From the NCBI RefSeq assembly GCF_027359355.1, contig NZ_CP114777.1, positions 310,001 to 374,000 on the forward strand: a stretch of 64,000 nucleotides of DNA. Direction: 5' to 3'. Shown piece by piece: positions 40,391-49,286 of this stretch (positions within the stretch are counted from its first letter, which is position 1; each line of letters begins with the position of its first letter). Under the pieces are notes generated by a model. It had not been told where the DNA came from. It searched no databases and saw nothing but the letters and a program-made list of their open reading frames with translations. A program made the position numbers and the translations under genes. The stretch is from Prochlorococcus marinus str. MIT 1214 (GTDB lineage: Bacteria; Cyanobacteriota; Cyanobacteriia; PCC-6307; Cyanobiaceae).

Positions 40391-40454
40391 CTAGTCTAAT
40401 ACAGGTCTTAGCATGAGACTATTAGTGAGTCTTATGATAGACTTGATAGACTAG
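40391..40454. repeat. Inverted repeat with internal AGTCT/AGACT hairpins at the pheT 3' end
   Basis: CTAGTCTA (40391-40398) and TAGACTAG (40447-40454) are perfect complements; the second copy contains the pheT stop codon. Between them, GTCT-AGAC and AGTCT-AGACT pairs (40428-40432 with 40439-40443) can form inner hairpins. The result is a branched structure at the end of the pheT transcript. It has no T-run in the pheT direction, so it may act as a 3' stabilising structure. Confidence 0.5.
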
Positions 40455-42925
40455 CTTCTGAGGTCCGCATTTAATTTTTCTTTAAGAGCACTTCTTATTT
40501 TTTCGTGTATTGGATTTATATCTTCTTCTATTAGGGTTTTCTTTGGATCTCTGTATTTTATTCTAAAAGCCTGGCTAACTGAATCATGGGGAATAGAAGA
40601 TCCCTCGTAACGGTCTATCAATTCCACTTTTTCTAAAAGTGGTCTACCAGATTTCTTTATTAGATTTATTATTTCTAAGGAACTATATTTTCTTGAATGA
40701 ATAAGCGCAATATCCCTTTCCATGTAAGGAACAGTTGGGTAATCCTTGTAAACTCTTGTCCAATTTGTTTTCCTTGTCGAGGCCTTAACCAATGAATCTA
40801 ACTCAAGGTTATATAAGTAAGTTTCTTTAATTAGATCATATTCCTCGGATAGAGAAGGGTGAATTTGTCCGAAGAAGCCGATACTTTTTCCCTCAACAAA
40901 TAATTCAGAAGTTCGACCCGGATGCATGAATTTTTTTTCGATAAGTTGCTTATCAATAGTTTCAATTCCAAGAACGTCAAGTGATTGCTTGAGTTTTCCT
41001 CTTGCTTCAAAATAATCTAAAGAAATTTGTTTTGATGCTGAGCCCCACCTACTAAATCGTTTATTTCCAGTTAAAGCACCTGCTAATAAATTTGTTTCAA
41101 CAAAGCTTTCTTTATCTTTTTTGTATGTCTTTGCTATTTCAAAGATCCAACACCCTTCAGATCCAAATGATACATTTCTCTGTAGAATTTTAAGATGTTC
41201 ATCCCATACATTTGTTCTTAATCTACTAGTCTCTGATAGTAATGGATTTTTGATTATTACAGCATTTTCATCAGTGTTATCAGGACCAACAAGTGATGAA
41301 GTCACTACTTCTTGAAAACCATTATGGATAAAGGAATTTCGTAAACGTCTTTCAACCAAATTTGCAGGTGTTAGTACTCCTGGCTCAAGAGGATCGGGCA
41401 TATTTGAATCAAAATTATCATATCCAATTAGTCTTGCGATCTCTTCTATCAAATCGATTTCTCTAGTTAAATCTAATGATCTGTAAGGAGGAATTTGTAC
41501 ATCCCAACCACTAGAAGTTTGAGTAATTAGGCAACCAAGTTTTATTAGAAGAGACTCAATCTCATCCTTATTAAGATAACGGAATGTATTAGAACTTTTA
41601 TCTACTTCATTACTATCTATACAACTTAATTTACCTAGAACCTTATTTATTTTGTCTATTCTAATATTTACACTAATATCTTTTCTAATAAACTCATTAT
41701 TGACATGAGTCGATTTAACATTACCGCCTAATTCTAACGAAATAAGATCACTAGCTCTTAGTGAAACAGCAGTTGTCATGTTAGGTGATATACCCTTTTC
41801 GTATCTACTACTTGCATCTGTTCTTAGCCCTATTTCTCTACTACTATTTCTAACTGACGTAGGAGTAAATACAGCTGCTTCCAACCATACTCTTGTAGTT
41901 TTAGCACTTACGGAACTGTTTTTTCCTCCGATAACCCCTGCTATTGCAATTGGAATATCGCCGCATGTAATCACCTTTATATTTTTATTTAACTTATATT
42001 CTTTTTTATCGAGTGCAATAAATGATTCACCTTCTCTTCCATTTCTAATACCAAAATCATTTGGCATAACTATTCTACCAACTATATTATCTAATAGATC
42101 TGCATCAAAGGCATGTAGAGGCTGGCCTTGCTCAAGCATTAAAAAATTTGTTATGTCTACAACTGGGTTTATACAATTTTGCCTTAATGAATTTAATTTA
42201 TTAGATATCGATTTATTTATCTTTCCAGTATTGTCTATATTATCTATATACGTAAGTGAGTAAATAAAGTCTGATCCTATCGTTTCTTTTTCTCTTATTT
42301 GTGGCTCAAATTTTTCAAAGTCTTTTTTGAAATTTAAAGTTGGTAATGTTAATTTTGAATTTGTTATGATTGATATTTCTCGTGCTATACCAGCCATAGA
42401 CATACCATCAGGTCTGTTAGCAGTAATAGCTAATTCAATAATGATGTCATTCAAACCAAGATAATCGACAGCATTTGAGCCAATTGGAGGGATATTATCT
42501 TCACTTTCTTCAAGAATTTCTATACCTTCATTACTACTTTCAATCCCTAATTCATCCAATGAACAAATCATTCCTGCGCTTTCTACGCCTCGTAAATTAG
42601 ATAATTTTATTTTTAATGACTTTGAAGATAAATAGGCTCCAACCTTCGCAACAAGGACGTGGTATCCGGGCTTTACGTTTGGTGCACCACAAACAATACT
42701 TAGTTTTTTGGGTAAACCAACATCTACTGAACAAACTTTAAGCTTTTCGGCATTTGGATGTGGTGTGATTTCGTCTACATAACCAATAACAACATTCTTT
42801 GCTTGCGCTGATAAGTCTTCTAATGATTCAACTTCAAAACCAGTCATTGAAAGCTTTTCAGCCAATTCATCAATATCATTGTTAAATACGACAAGATCTT
42901 TTAGCCAGGAAACTGATACCTTCAT
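40451..42925 (-). CDS. pheT: Phenylalanyl-tRNA synthetase beta subunit
   Basis: 824 residues. Domain order is normal: the N-terminal B1 and EMAP-like tRNA-binding domain (KNVVIGYVDEITPHPNAEKLKVC), the B3/B4 editing domain (PVVDITNFLMLEQGQPLHAFDAD), B5, the catalytic-like core (EVVTSSLVGPDN), and a C-terminal ferredoxin-fold anticodon domain (YKDYPTVPYMERDIALI). It pairs with PheS, which is not in this window. It is divergent from rpmG with a gap of 116 bases. Its stop codon lies inside an inverted repeat. Confidence 0.97.
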   Translation of the reverse strand: MKVSVSWLKDLVVFNNDIDELAEKLSMTGFEVESLEDLSAQAKNVVIGYVDEITPHPNAEKLKVCSVDVGLPKKLSIVCGAPNVKPGYHVLVAKVGAYLSSKSLKIKLSNLRGVESAGMICSLDELGIESSNEGIEILEESEDNIPPIGSNAVDYLGLNDIIIELAITANRPDGMSMAGIAREISIITNSKLTLPTLNFKKDFEKFEPQIREKETIGSDFIYSLTYIDNIDNTGKINKSISNKLNSLRQNCINPVVDITNFLMLEQGQPLHAFDADLLDNIVGRIVMPNDFGIRNGREGESFIALDKKEYKLNKNIKVITCGDIPIAIAGVIGGKNSSVSAKTTRVWLEAAVFTPTSVRNSSREIGLRTDASSRYEKGISPNMTTAVSLRASDLISLELGGNVKSTHVNNEFIRKDISVNIRIDKINKVLGKLSCIDSNEVDKSSNTFRYLNKDEIESLLIKLGCLITQTSSGWDVQIPPYRSLDLTREIDLIEEIARLIGYDNFDSNMPDPLEPGVLTPANLVERRLRNSFIHNGFQEVVTSSLVGPDNTDENAVIIKNPLLSETSRLRTNVWDEHLKILQRNVSFGSEGCWIFEIAKTYKKDKESFVETNLLAGALTGNKRFSRWGSASKQISLDYFEARGKLKQSLDVLGIETIDKQLIEKKFMHPGRTSELFVEGKSIGFFGQIHPSLSEEYDLIKETYLYNLELDSLVKASTRKTNWTRVYKDYPTVPYMERDIALIHSRKYSSLEIINLIKKSGRPLLEKVELIDRYEGSSIPHDSVSQAFRIKYRDPKKTLIEEDINPIHEKIRSALKEKLNADLRS

Positions 42926-43041
42926 GATTTGCTCTTACAGGAGTTAAACATAGGTGCTCAAATGAATTTATAAAAAAGGGTGCTTAGCCTAGTAAGATTG
43001 TACTTCGTTCCCTAGACTCACAAAAGTTGAGCTGAGTTCAT

Positions 43042-43239
43042 ATGGCTAAAAAAGGTACCAGAATAGTGGTCACTTTAGAATGTACTGAGTCTAGATCTGT
43101 ACCTAGCTCAGAAAAGCGTTCTGCAGGTGTATCTAGATACACCACAGAAAAAAATCGTAGGAACACTACTGAGAGACTGGAACTTAAAAAATTCTGCCCT
43201 GAATTAAATAAGATGACTATTCATAGAGAAATCAAATAA
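43042..43239 (+). CDS. rpmG: 50S ribosomal protein L33
   Basis: 65 residues: [17 protein letters not shown] at the start, then [25 protein letters not shown], typical cyanobacterial L33. The zinc-ribbon cysteines are mostly lost, as in cysteine-poor L33 forms. It is followed after 27 bases by rpsR, an rpmG-rpsR pair conserved in cyanobacteria and plastids. A promoter must lie in the 116-base gap shared with pheT. Confidence 0.96.
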   Translation: MAKKGTRIVVTLECTESRSVPSSEKRSAGVSRYTTEKNRRNTTERLELKKFCPELNKMTIHREIK

Positions 43240-43266
43240 TCATCCCCTTTTATACACTTTTTAAAA

Positions 43267-43488
43267 ATGACTAATTCAGTATTCAAGCAAAAGCTCTCTC
43301 CAATAAAGCCTGGAGATCCTATTGACTATAAGGACGTAGAATTATTAAAGAAATTTATTACAGATAGAGGAAAAATTTTACCTAGAAGACTTACTGGATT
43401 AACAGCTAAACAACAAAGAGATTTAACCACAGCAGTTAAAAGAGCACGAATTATTGCCTTACTTCCCTTTGTTAATCCAGAAGGGTAA
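43267..43488 (+). CDS. rpsR: 30S ribosomal protein S18
   Basis: 73 residues. The core is [37 protein letters not shown], the rRNA-binding signature of S18. It ends with [14 protein letters not shown]. It belongs to the small-subunit platform beside S6. It is in one operon with rpmG and probably with the downstream RNase gene, which begins 23 bases later behind a perfect hairpin. Confidence 0.97.
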   Translation: MTNSVFKQKLSPIKPGDPIDYKDVELLKKFITDRGKILPRRLTGLTAKQQRDLTTAVKRARIIALLPFVNPEG

Positions 43489-43494
43489 GTTAAT

Positions 43495-43513
43495 ATTCTA
43501 TTAATAATAGAAT
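43495..43513 (+). promoter_or_regulatory. Hairpin overlapping the start codon of the compact RNase II gene
   Basis: ATTCTATT (43495-43502) and AATAGAAT (43506-43513) form a perfect 8-bp stem with the loop AAT. The last two bases are the first two of the ATG at 43512. Such a structure could mask translation initiation or mark an RNA-processing site between rpsR and the RNase gene. The stem is AT-only except for two GC pairs. Confidence 0.45.
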
Positions 43514-44798
43514 GTGCTCTAAAATTATAGATAATGAAGTTAAAAATATAATTTCTAGATTTAAACAAACAAGTAATGTAAATACTTCAGTTAAAGACCT
43601 TACACATCTTAATACTTATTCTATAGATGATTCTCAAACTTTTGAAATTGATGATGCTATTTCTTTAGAAAAAATTTCTTATCAGCATAAGTTATGGATC
43701 CACATTGCTTCCCCTACTTCATATTTTGAATATCAATCAGCTATTGACAAGAAGGCAAGGGAGCTTATTTCAACTGTTTATTTATCAAATAATACTTATT
43801 ATATGCTTCCTGAAATTTTAATAAATGATGTTTTTAGTTTATGTGAAAGAGAAAAGAGACAATCATTAAGTTTAGGTGTTATTTTTAATGATGACGGTAG
43901 TGTTTCTTCTACAGAAATAGTCCAGAGTATTATTAAAGTAGACTTCAGGTTAAATTATACAGAAGCTGATGAACTAATAGATTATGCGCCAAAAGAAGAA
44001 GAAGATTTAAGTATTATCTCTGAAATATTACAAAGTAGAAAACGTTGGAGAAAGAATTCAGGTGCTATGGAAATATTAGAATCATTTGGAAAGATTATTG
44101 TAGAAGATAACAATCCCACCCTTAAGATAATAGATCCAACGTTATCGAGACAATTAATAAGTGAAGCAATGATTTTGTATGGAAGCTTAATTTCAAATTT
44201 TACTAAGGTCAATAAAATTCCTGTTCCATATAGAGTCCAACAACGTATAGATAAAGTTTCTAATGATAATATTCAAGAATCTGATAATAATGTTTTACAC
44301 AATTTTGTACTTAAGAAAACTATGGGTAAGTCATATTACTCTGTAACTCCCATGCCTCACTCGAGTTTAGGATTAACATCTTATCTACATGCCACATCAC
44401 CGATAAGAAGATATGCTGACTTGTTGGTTAACTACCAACTAAATAGATATCTAAATAATAAAGAACTTATATCTAAAGAAGATATTGAACAAATGACTCT
44501 TAAGATTAATAATCAAGGAAGACAAAATATTATGAGATATAGAGAGGATCAAAAATATTGGCTAATTAAATGGTTCAAAACATATTCATTTAAGGAATAT
44601 AATGTACTTTTATTAAATTGGATAAACAAACATAAATGTATTTGTATTTTATACTTTATTGAATATCATTTTTCTACTATATGTAATCTAAAATCAAAAA
44701 AGAGCTTAAATATCGGCGAGAGCTTTAACGTTCAAAATATAGTCAATAATAATAATAATGATATAATATATTTTGAATTAATTTCATTATCAAAATAA
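43512..44798 (+). CDS. Compact RNB-domain ribonuclease (RNase II/R family)
   Basis: 428 residues, much shorter than RNase II or R (about 640-810) because N-terminal cold-shock domains are missing. The RNB catalytic site is recognisable: residues 39-48 IDDSQTFEIDDA keep three of four metal-binding aspartates, with one replaced by Glu45. The RNA-gripping HATSPIRRYADLL (293-304) is intact. The C-terminal 60 residues look like a degenerate S1 domain. It is likely an active 3'-5' exoribonuclease. It follows rpsR in the same operon; a hairpin overlaps its start. Confidence 0.82.
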   Translation: MCSKIIDNEVKNIISRFKQTSNVNTSVKDLTHLNTYSIDDSQTFEIDDAISLEKISYQHKLWIHIASPTSYFEYQSAIDKKARELISTVYLSNNTYYMLPEILINDVFSLCEREKRQSLSLGVIFNDDGSVSSTEIVQSIIKVDFRLNYTEADELIDYAPKEEEDLSIISEILQSRKRWRKNSGAMEILESFGKIIVEDNNPTLKIIDPTLSRQLISEAMILYGSLISNFTKVNKIPVPYRVQQRIDKVSNDNIQESDNNVLHNFVLKKTMGKSYYSVTPMPHSSLGLTSYLHATSPIRRYADLLVNYQLNRYLNNKELISKEDIEQMTLKINNQGRQNIMRYREDQKYWLIKWFKTYSFKEYNVLLLNWINKHKCICILYFIEYHFSTICNLKSKKSLNIGESFNVQNIVNNNNNDIIYFELISLSK

Positions 44799-44862
44799 GC
44801 GTTCATCATAAGTGTGCAAGAGTTTTAAAAATACAATATAATAATTAGAATATATATTGAAT

Positions 44863-46407
44863 ATGAAATACACAATTACAACACCACTATATTATGTTAA
44901 TGACAAGCCTCATCTAGGTAGTTCATATACAACAATCGCTTGTGATGCAATAGCTCGATTTCAAAGACTAAGTGGAAATACTGTACTTTTTCTTACTGGA
45001 GTTGACGAACATGGTCAAAAAATAGAGCGAACCGCCGAAAGTAAAAACCTTCAACCCCAACTACATTGTGATGAAATCACAGAAAAGTATAAGTATTTAT
45101 GGGATAAATTAAATATTAGTTATGATCGTTTTGTCAGAACAACCTCTAAAGATCACACATCCTTAGTTCATCAATTTTATTCAAAAGTTTTGAATGCTGA
45201 TGATGTTTATATGGGTAGACAAAGTGGTTGGTATTGTGTTGGATGTGAGGAATATAAAGATGTAGACGAGGATGAACAAAGCCCAATATGTTCTATTCAT
45301 AAAAAGGAATTAGAATGGAGAGATGAAGAAAATTTATTTTTTAAATTATCAAAATATCAAGAGCAAATTGAAAAATTAATTCAAATTGACGGTTTTATTT
45401 CTCCTAAAAGCAGAAAAAATGAAATTATCAATTTTGTCTCAAAAGGGTTAAGGGATTTCTCAATTTCTAGAGTAAATTTAAAATGGGGTATAAGTGTTCC
45501 AGGAAACAATGATCACACTTTTTATGTATGGTTCGATGCTTTATTAGGTTATATTAGTGGATCTCTTCGTGATCAAAACTCTCCTGAACTAACCGATGAA
45601 TCGCTATGTAATTGGCCTGCAAATATACATGTAATTGGAAAGGATATACTCAGATTTCATGCAGTTTATTGGCCAGCAATGCTACTTTCTGCTGGTATGA
45701 ATCCACCTGGCAGTGTTTTTGGGCACGGGTTTTTAACACGAGAAGGGCAAAAAATGGGTAAATCATTAGGTAACGTTCTCGACCCGATTGAACTCTTGGA
45801 ATATGGGGGTATAGACGCGATGAGATGGTATCTTTTGAGAGATATTGAATTTGGTGAAGATGGTGATTTTCAAATGAGAAGATTTGTGGATATTGTTAAT
45901 AGTGATTTAAGTAATACCATTGGTAATTTGTTAAACAGAACAATTACAATGTCTAAAAAATGGTTTAATGATAAAATTCCAATAGATAATTCTTTATTAC
46001 CTGCATCTCCTCTTAAAGTTCAATCAGAGATAAAAATAAATGAATATATGCAATCATTTAAAGATAGAAATTTCAAAAATGCAGCAAATGCAATTATAGA
46101 CCTAGCTAATAGTGCAAATCTTTACCTAAATGATCGTGCACCATGGAAGCTAATTAAAGATATTACAAATAAAGATATTGTTGCTCTTGATATATATTCT
46201 GTACTTGAATCCTGCCGAGTTATTGGAATATTGCTAAATCCTTTTGTACCCAATTTAAGTATTAGAATTTTAAATCAATTAAATATTGATTCTTCAGCTA
46301 TTAATTTTAAAAAATCATTACATTGGGGTTTGTTAGATCCTGATAATGGACTACAAGACCCTTGTCCTGTAATGGATAAAATTGAATTTAATGAGAATTC
46401 TTTCTAG
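44863..46407 (+). CDS. metG: Methionyl-tRNA synthetase
   Basis: 514 residues from the ATG at 44863 (a TTG two codons earlier is less likely). The class I signature is PHLGSSYTT near residue 16. A single zinc knuckle (WYCVGCEEY, then ICSIHKKELEWRDEENLFF) precedes GHGFLTREGQKMGKSLGNVLDP with the KMSKS-type loop KMGKS. The C-terminal dimerisation domain of longer enzymes is absent, as in many cyanobacteria. The stop overlaps the GTG start of the lptC-like gene by one base. Confidence 0.96.
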   Translation: MKYTITTPLYYVNDKPHLGSSYTTIACDAIARFQRLSGNTVLFLTGVDEHGQKIERTAESKNLQPQLHCDEITEKYKYLWDKLNISYDRFVRTTSKDHTSLVHQFYSKVLNADDVYMGRQSGWYCVGCEEYKDVDEDEQSPICSIHKKELEWRDEENLFFKLSKYQEQIEKLIQIDGFISPKSRKNEIINFVSKGLRDFSISRVNLKWGISVPGNNDHTFYVWFDALLGYISGSLRDQNSPELTDESLCNWPANIHVIGKDILRFHAVYWPAMLLSAGMNPPGSVFGHGFLTREGQKMGKSLGNVLDPIELLEYGGIDAMRWYLLRDIEFGEDGDFQMRRFVDIVNSDLSNTIGNLLNRTITMSKKWFNDKIPIDNSLLPASPLKVQSEIKINEYMQSFKDRNFKNAANAIIDLANSANLYLNDRAPWKLIKDITNKDIVALDIYSVLESCRVIGILLNPFVPNLSIRILNQLNIDSSAINFKKSLHWGLLDPDNGLQDPCPVMDKIEFNENSF

Positions 46408-47066
46408 TGAAGTATTTACCGATTCATTTTCTGCTAATAATTACTACATTAACTCTATTTGGCTGTCAAAAATCAAACAAATCTTCTACTCAGATAGATA
46501 ATAAAAGCTACATTAATGATTTTGAACTACTTCAAGAAAATCCTAATAATGAAACCAGCGTAAGAATCACTAGTCCTAAAGCCATAATTGACCCAACAAA
46601 TAATGATATAGATATATTTGAAAGCTCAATAGAATTACTTAATAAAAAGGGTCAAGACTTTAAAGTTAAATCCGGCAATTCAACTCTCAACAATTTAACT
46701 AATTCTATTAGCGTTTTTAATAATGTACGAATATCATTTCTTGACAAACAGGATTACTACATCACTACTAATTCCTTTGATTGGGATTTAAATACCTCTA
46801 TTATTGATATTAATAATCCAGTTAATATTAATTTTAATAATACTAGAATAAAAGCAACTAATGGATTCTATGATATTGATTCGAGCCTACTTAAAATAGA
46901 CAATAGTGAATTCAATAGATATATATATAATGTAAAAGGTGAAGAGGAATATTATGTAAAAATCAAATCTGACTTTGCAAAATGGTTTAAAAAAGATAAT
47001 ACTTTAGTATTTACATCTAATGAGAAACAGGTAGAAACAACTATTAATTTCCTACTTACTGAGTAG
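46407..47066 (+). CDS. LptC-like lipoprotein (LPS export)
   Basis: 219 residues from a GTG start. A signal peptide with lipobox LTLFGC (Cys20) marks it as a lipoprotein. The rest is a beta-strand-rich sequence (VRITSPKAIIDPTNNDIDIFES, FNNTRIKATNGFYDIDSS) in the repeating pattern of the LptC/OstA-like beta-jellyroll family. LptC anchors the periplasmic bridge that moves lipopolysaccharide to the outer membrane. No lptA, lptB or lptF/G gene is adjacent. It overlaps the convergent downstream gene by 15 bases. Confidence 0.75.
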   Translation: MKYLPIHFLLIITTLTLFGCQKSNKSSTQIDNKSYINDFELLQENPNNETSVRITSPKAIIDPTNNDIDIFESSIELLNKKGQDFKVKSGNSTLNNLTNSISVFNNVRISFLDKQDYYITTNSFDWDLNTSIIDINNPVNINFNNTRIKATNGFYDIDSSLLKIDNSEFNRYIYNVKGEEEYYVKIKSDFAKWFKKDNTLVFTSNEKQVETTINFLLTE

Positions 47067-47669
47067 TACGTATAACTTATCAGACCATCCTGATATCCAT
47101 TTTTCATCTGAATTAGTAAATGATCTCTTTGACCAACCTCCAACTATTGTGAGGCCTCTATTTTTAAGAGGATAAACAATCACTGCTGGTAAATTATTTA
47201 AAACGCCATCAAACTCATCTCTACCAGGAAATAATTCAGTATTAACTAACGAGATTAATCGGTTTTGATCAATTGATCTTTTACATATTTCTCCAGGTTC
47301 AAATATTTTTTCAGAAATCAAGCCTCTTCTAAGTATTACTTTATTGTCCCAATATATTAATACTGTACTAGCTGCTGTTGCAGTAAGTATTTGCTTGCTT
47401 CCCCAGGCTAATTCATTCCTTTGATCGTCAGTTAATTTCTTACAAAGTTCGAAACCCTCCTTTCCATCCAAGTTAGCCTTAGAAGGTTGTTTAGGGTTAA
47501 TTTCAGTCCAGAGATAACCAATAGTTATTAAAGCTATTGAAGCCATTCCAGATATTGTCTCAGCTCTTACTAATGTTGGATTCACTTGATTAGCAGTAAT
47601 AATATTTATAATTGATAAAATTAATAAAAAAGATCCAAATATTATGACTAAGCTAGAAATTTTATACAT
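47052..47669 (-). CDS. CCB2/CCB4-type cytochrome b6f cofactor assembly protein
   Basis: 205 residues, two membrane helices near the N-terminus (about residues 5-25 and 38-55) and a soluble C-terminal domain. Segments such as ELAWGSKQILTATAASTVLIYW and LPAVIVYPLKNRGLTIVGGW, together with the final SDEKWISGWSDKLYVLL, fit the CCB2/CCB4 family (formerly DUF2930). In plants these proteins attach heme c(i) to cytochrome b6; a similar job in the thylakoid is inferred. It is convergent with the lptC-like gene (15-base overlap) and divergent from cobU. Confidence 0.8.
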   Translation of the reverse strand: MYKISSLVIIFGSFLLILSIINIITANQVNPTLVRAETISGMASIALITIGYLWTEINPKQPSKANLDGKEGFELCKKLTDDQRNELAWGSKQILTATAASTVLIYWDNKVILRRGLISEKIFEPGEICKRSIDQNRLISLVNTELFPGRDEFDGVLNNLPAVIVYPLKNRGLTIVGGWSKRSFTNSDEKWISGWSDKLYVLLSK

Positions 47670-47804
47670 TTAACTATTCAATCAAGTTTAAATAAATATA
47701 TTGATTCTTTATTATACATATCAATATCTAACTTTAATCTTTATGCTATATCAATATAGTTTATAAAAAAACACTATTAATAGATTTTTTTAATAGCTTA
47801 GAAT

Positions 47805-48362
47805 ATGATCACACCAATAGCCCATAACTATAAAGGACTCATATCAATTACTGGACCGACAAAAAGTGGAAAAAGCAAATTAGCTGAGTTTTTAATATCG
47901 GAGCAAGAACTTGTCACTTACATAGCGACATCAAAACCAAGACCAAATGATTCTGATTGGCAAGTTAGGATAGATATTCACAGGAAGAGAAGACCTGATA
48001 GCTGGACGCTCATTGAGCATCCAAAAGACATCTGCCAAGCAATTGAATCGATTGAAGGAAATGAGTCAATATTAATTGATTCATTAGGTGGCTTAGTTGA
48101 GCAGCACCTAATAAAAGATGACGATCAATGGAATAATTTCCAAATGAAATTTCTTAATTGCCTTTCAGAAGATAATTTATGCATTGTTGTTGTTTCTGAG
48201 GAAGTTGGCTGGGGAATTGTTCCTGCCACACCAATAGGTCATTTATTTCGTGAACGTCATAGCACCCTAACCTCATTGATAAGTCGCCAATCAAAAAAAA
48301 GGTGGCTTGCTATCAATGGGACTGCAATTGACTTAGATAAATTTGGTGATCTCATACCATGA
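47805..48362 (+). CDS. cobU: Adenosylcobinamide kinase / adenosylcobinamide-phosphate guanylyltransferase
   Basis: 185 residues. The P-loop is GPTKSGKSKLAEF, followed by YIATSKPRPNDSDWQVRIDIHRKRRPDSW, which carries the guanylate-accepting histidine of CobU. ILIDSLGGLVE and VVVSEEVGWGIVPATPIGHLFRE complete the family pattern. It phosphorylates and guanylylates adenosylcobinamide for nucleotide-loop assembly of B12-type cofactors. Its stop overlaps the trmL start (ATGA), so they are co-translated. Confidence 0.92.
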   Translation: MITPIAHNYKGLISITGPTKSGKSKLAEFLISEQELVTYIATSKPRPNDSDWQVRIDIHRKRRPDSWTLIEHPKDICQAIESIEGNESILIDSLGGLVEQHLIKDDDQWNNFQMKFLNCLSEDNLCIVVVSEEVGWGIVPATPIGHLFRERHSTLTSLISRQSKKRWLAINGTAIDLDKFGDLIP

Positions 48363-48859
48363 ATGATTTTATTACTTCTAGACCTCGTGTCGCATTATTT
48401 GAACCAAGAATTCCACAGAATACAGGAACAATTGGTAGATCTTGCTTAGCATTTGGTATGTCCTTAGATATTATTAAGCCTACTGGCTTTAGCTTTGAAG
48501 ATAAATATTTAAAAAGAGCAGGTTTAGACTACTGGGCAAAAGTAGACCTACATTTATATGACTCATTTGAACAATATAAAAATACGTTTAACAATTCAAG
48601 AATTATCGCTCTTACCAAAAAAAGTAGTAATTCAATCTCAAATCTTGTTTATAAAGATACAGACATACTTTTATTCGGACGAGAGGATACAGGTTTACCC
48701 AATGACATAATGAATAATTGTGAAATAGTTGCGGGAATACCTATGCCAGGGGGTGAGACTCAATTGAAGACAGGGGGAGTAAGAAGTTTAAATCTATCCG
48801 TTGCATGTGGGATAGTTTGTTATTCAGCATGCTTACAATTGAATTTATTAAGCAAATAA
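48359..48859 (+). CDS. trmL: tRNA (cytidine(34)-2'-O)-methyltransferase TrmL
   Basis: 166 residues, SPOUT fold with the C-terminal trefoil knot. Motifs: ALFEPRIPQNTGTIGRSCLAF at the N-terminus, LLFGREDTGLPND, and the knot signature VRSLNLSVACGIVCY. TrmL methylates the wobble ribose of particular leucine tRNAs. The 166-residue length fits TrmL better than the larger TrmH/SpoU proteins. It starts within the cobU stop codon and ends 10 bases before a convergent small gene. Confidence 0.9.
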   Translation: MNDFITSRPRVALFEPRIPQNTGTIGRSCLAFGMSLDIIKPTGFSFEDKYLKRAGLDYWAKVDLHLYDSFEQYKNTFNNSRIIALTKKSSNSISNLVYKDTDILLFGREDTGLPNDIMNNCEIVAGIPMPGGETQLKTGGVRSLNLSVACGIVCYSACLQLNLLSK

Positions 48860-48869
48860 TTCATTCTAT

Positions 48870-49055
48870 TTATCCAAGGAAATTACAGTATAAAACTCCA
48901 TCATTTATTACATTATTATCATCTACCTCTAACCACTCTTTGTATTCATCATATAGAGCTTCCCGGTTCTTGCCTTTCAACTTATTGAGTCGTTTAAGTG
49001 ATCCGTTAAGCATTACCTCAACAGCCTGTAAAGCTCCAGATTGCCTTGAAGACAT
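48870..49055 (-). CDS. Small protein of unknown function, paralogue of the gene at 49287
   Basis: 61 residues from the ATG at 49055 (MSSRQSGALQAVEV); an in-frame ATG at 49127 would add 24 residues but is not supported by the paralogue. The core LKRLNKLKGKNREALYDEYKEWLEV aligns with INRLSKIEGKNKKALESE and FREWIDA of the neighbouring gene. It is charged and helical with no membrane segment. It is convergent with trmL. Function unknown; the duplication supports that it is a real gene. Confidence 0.7.
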   Translation of the reverse strand: MSSRQSGALQAVEVMLNGSLKRLNKLKGKNREALYDEYKEWLEVDDNNVINDGVLYCNFLG

Positions 49056-49286
49056 AGAGGATATATATTTTCTATAAAAGTAAACCATAAACGTATATAT
49101 TTCAGTTTCATTTATTACAGAATTCAAAACTTTAGTATCAGAAAAGAAAATAATTTCTACAAAGCTATCTTATTATTTTTCTTAGGATTAAGATAGCAAT
49201 TTATTTAAATCATTTTTTGAATTACGGGATTTACTAATTAACAGAAGCCAATACACGAAATAAGATAAAAAAAACAAAAAAATTAA

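Noticed and set aside
39738-40450. Possible tmRNA, RNase P RNA or 6S RNA in the large gap before pheT
   Set aside because: The hallmark sequences (tRNA-like T arm with a tag frame, the conserved RNase P core, or a long 6S rod) are not present; only a generic small-RNA candidate remains.
41778-42263. 161-codon plus-strand frame inside pheT
   Set aside because: Lies fully inside the well-supported pheT gene on the opposite strand; its hydrophobic composition comes from reading the complement.
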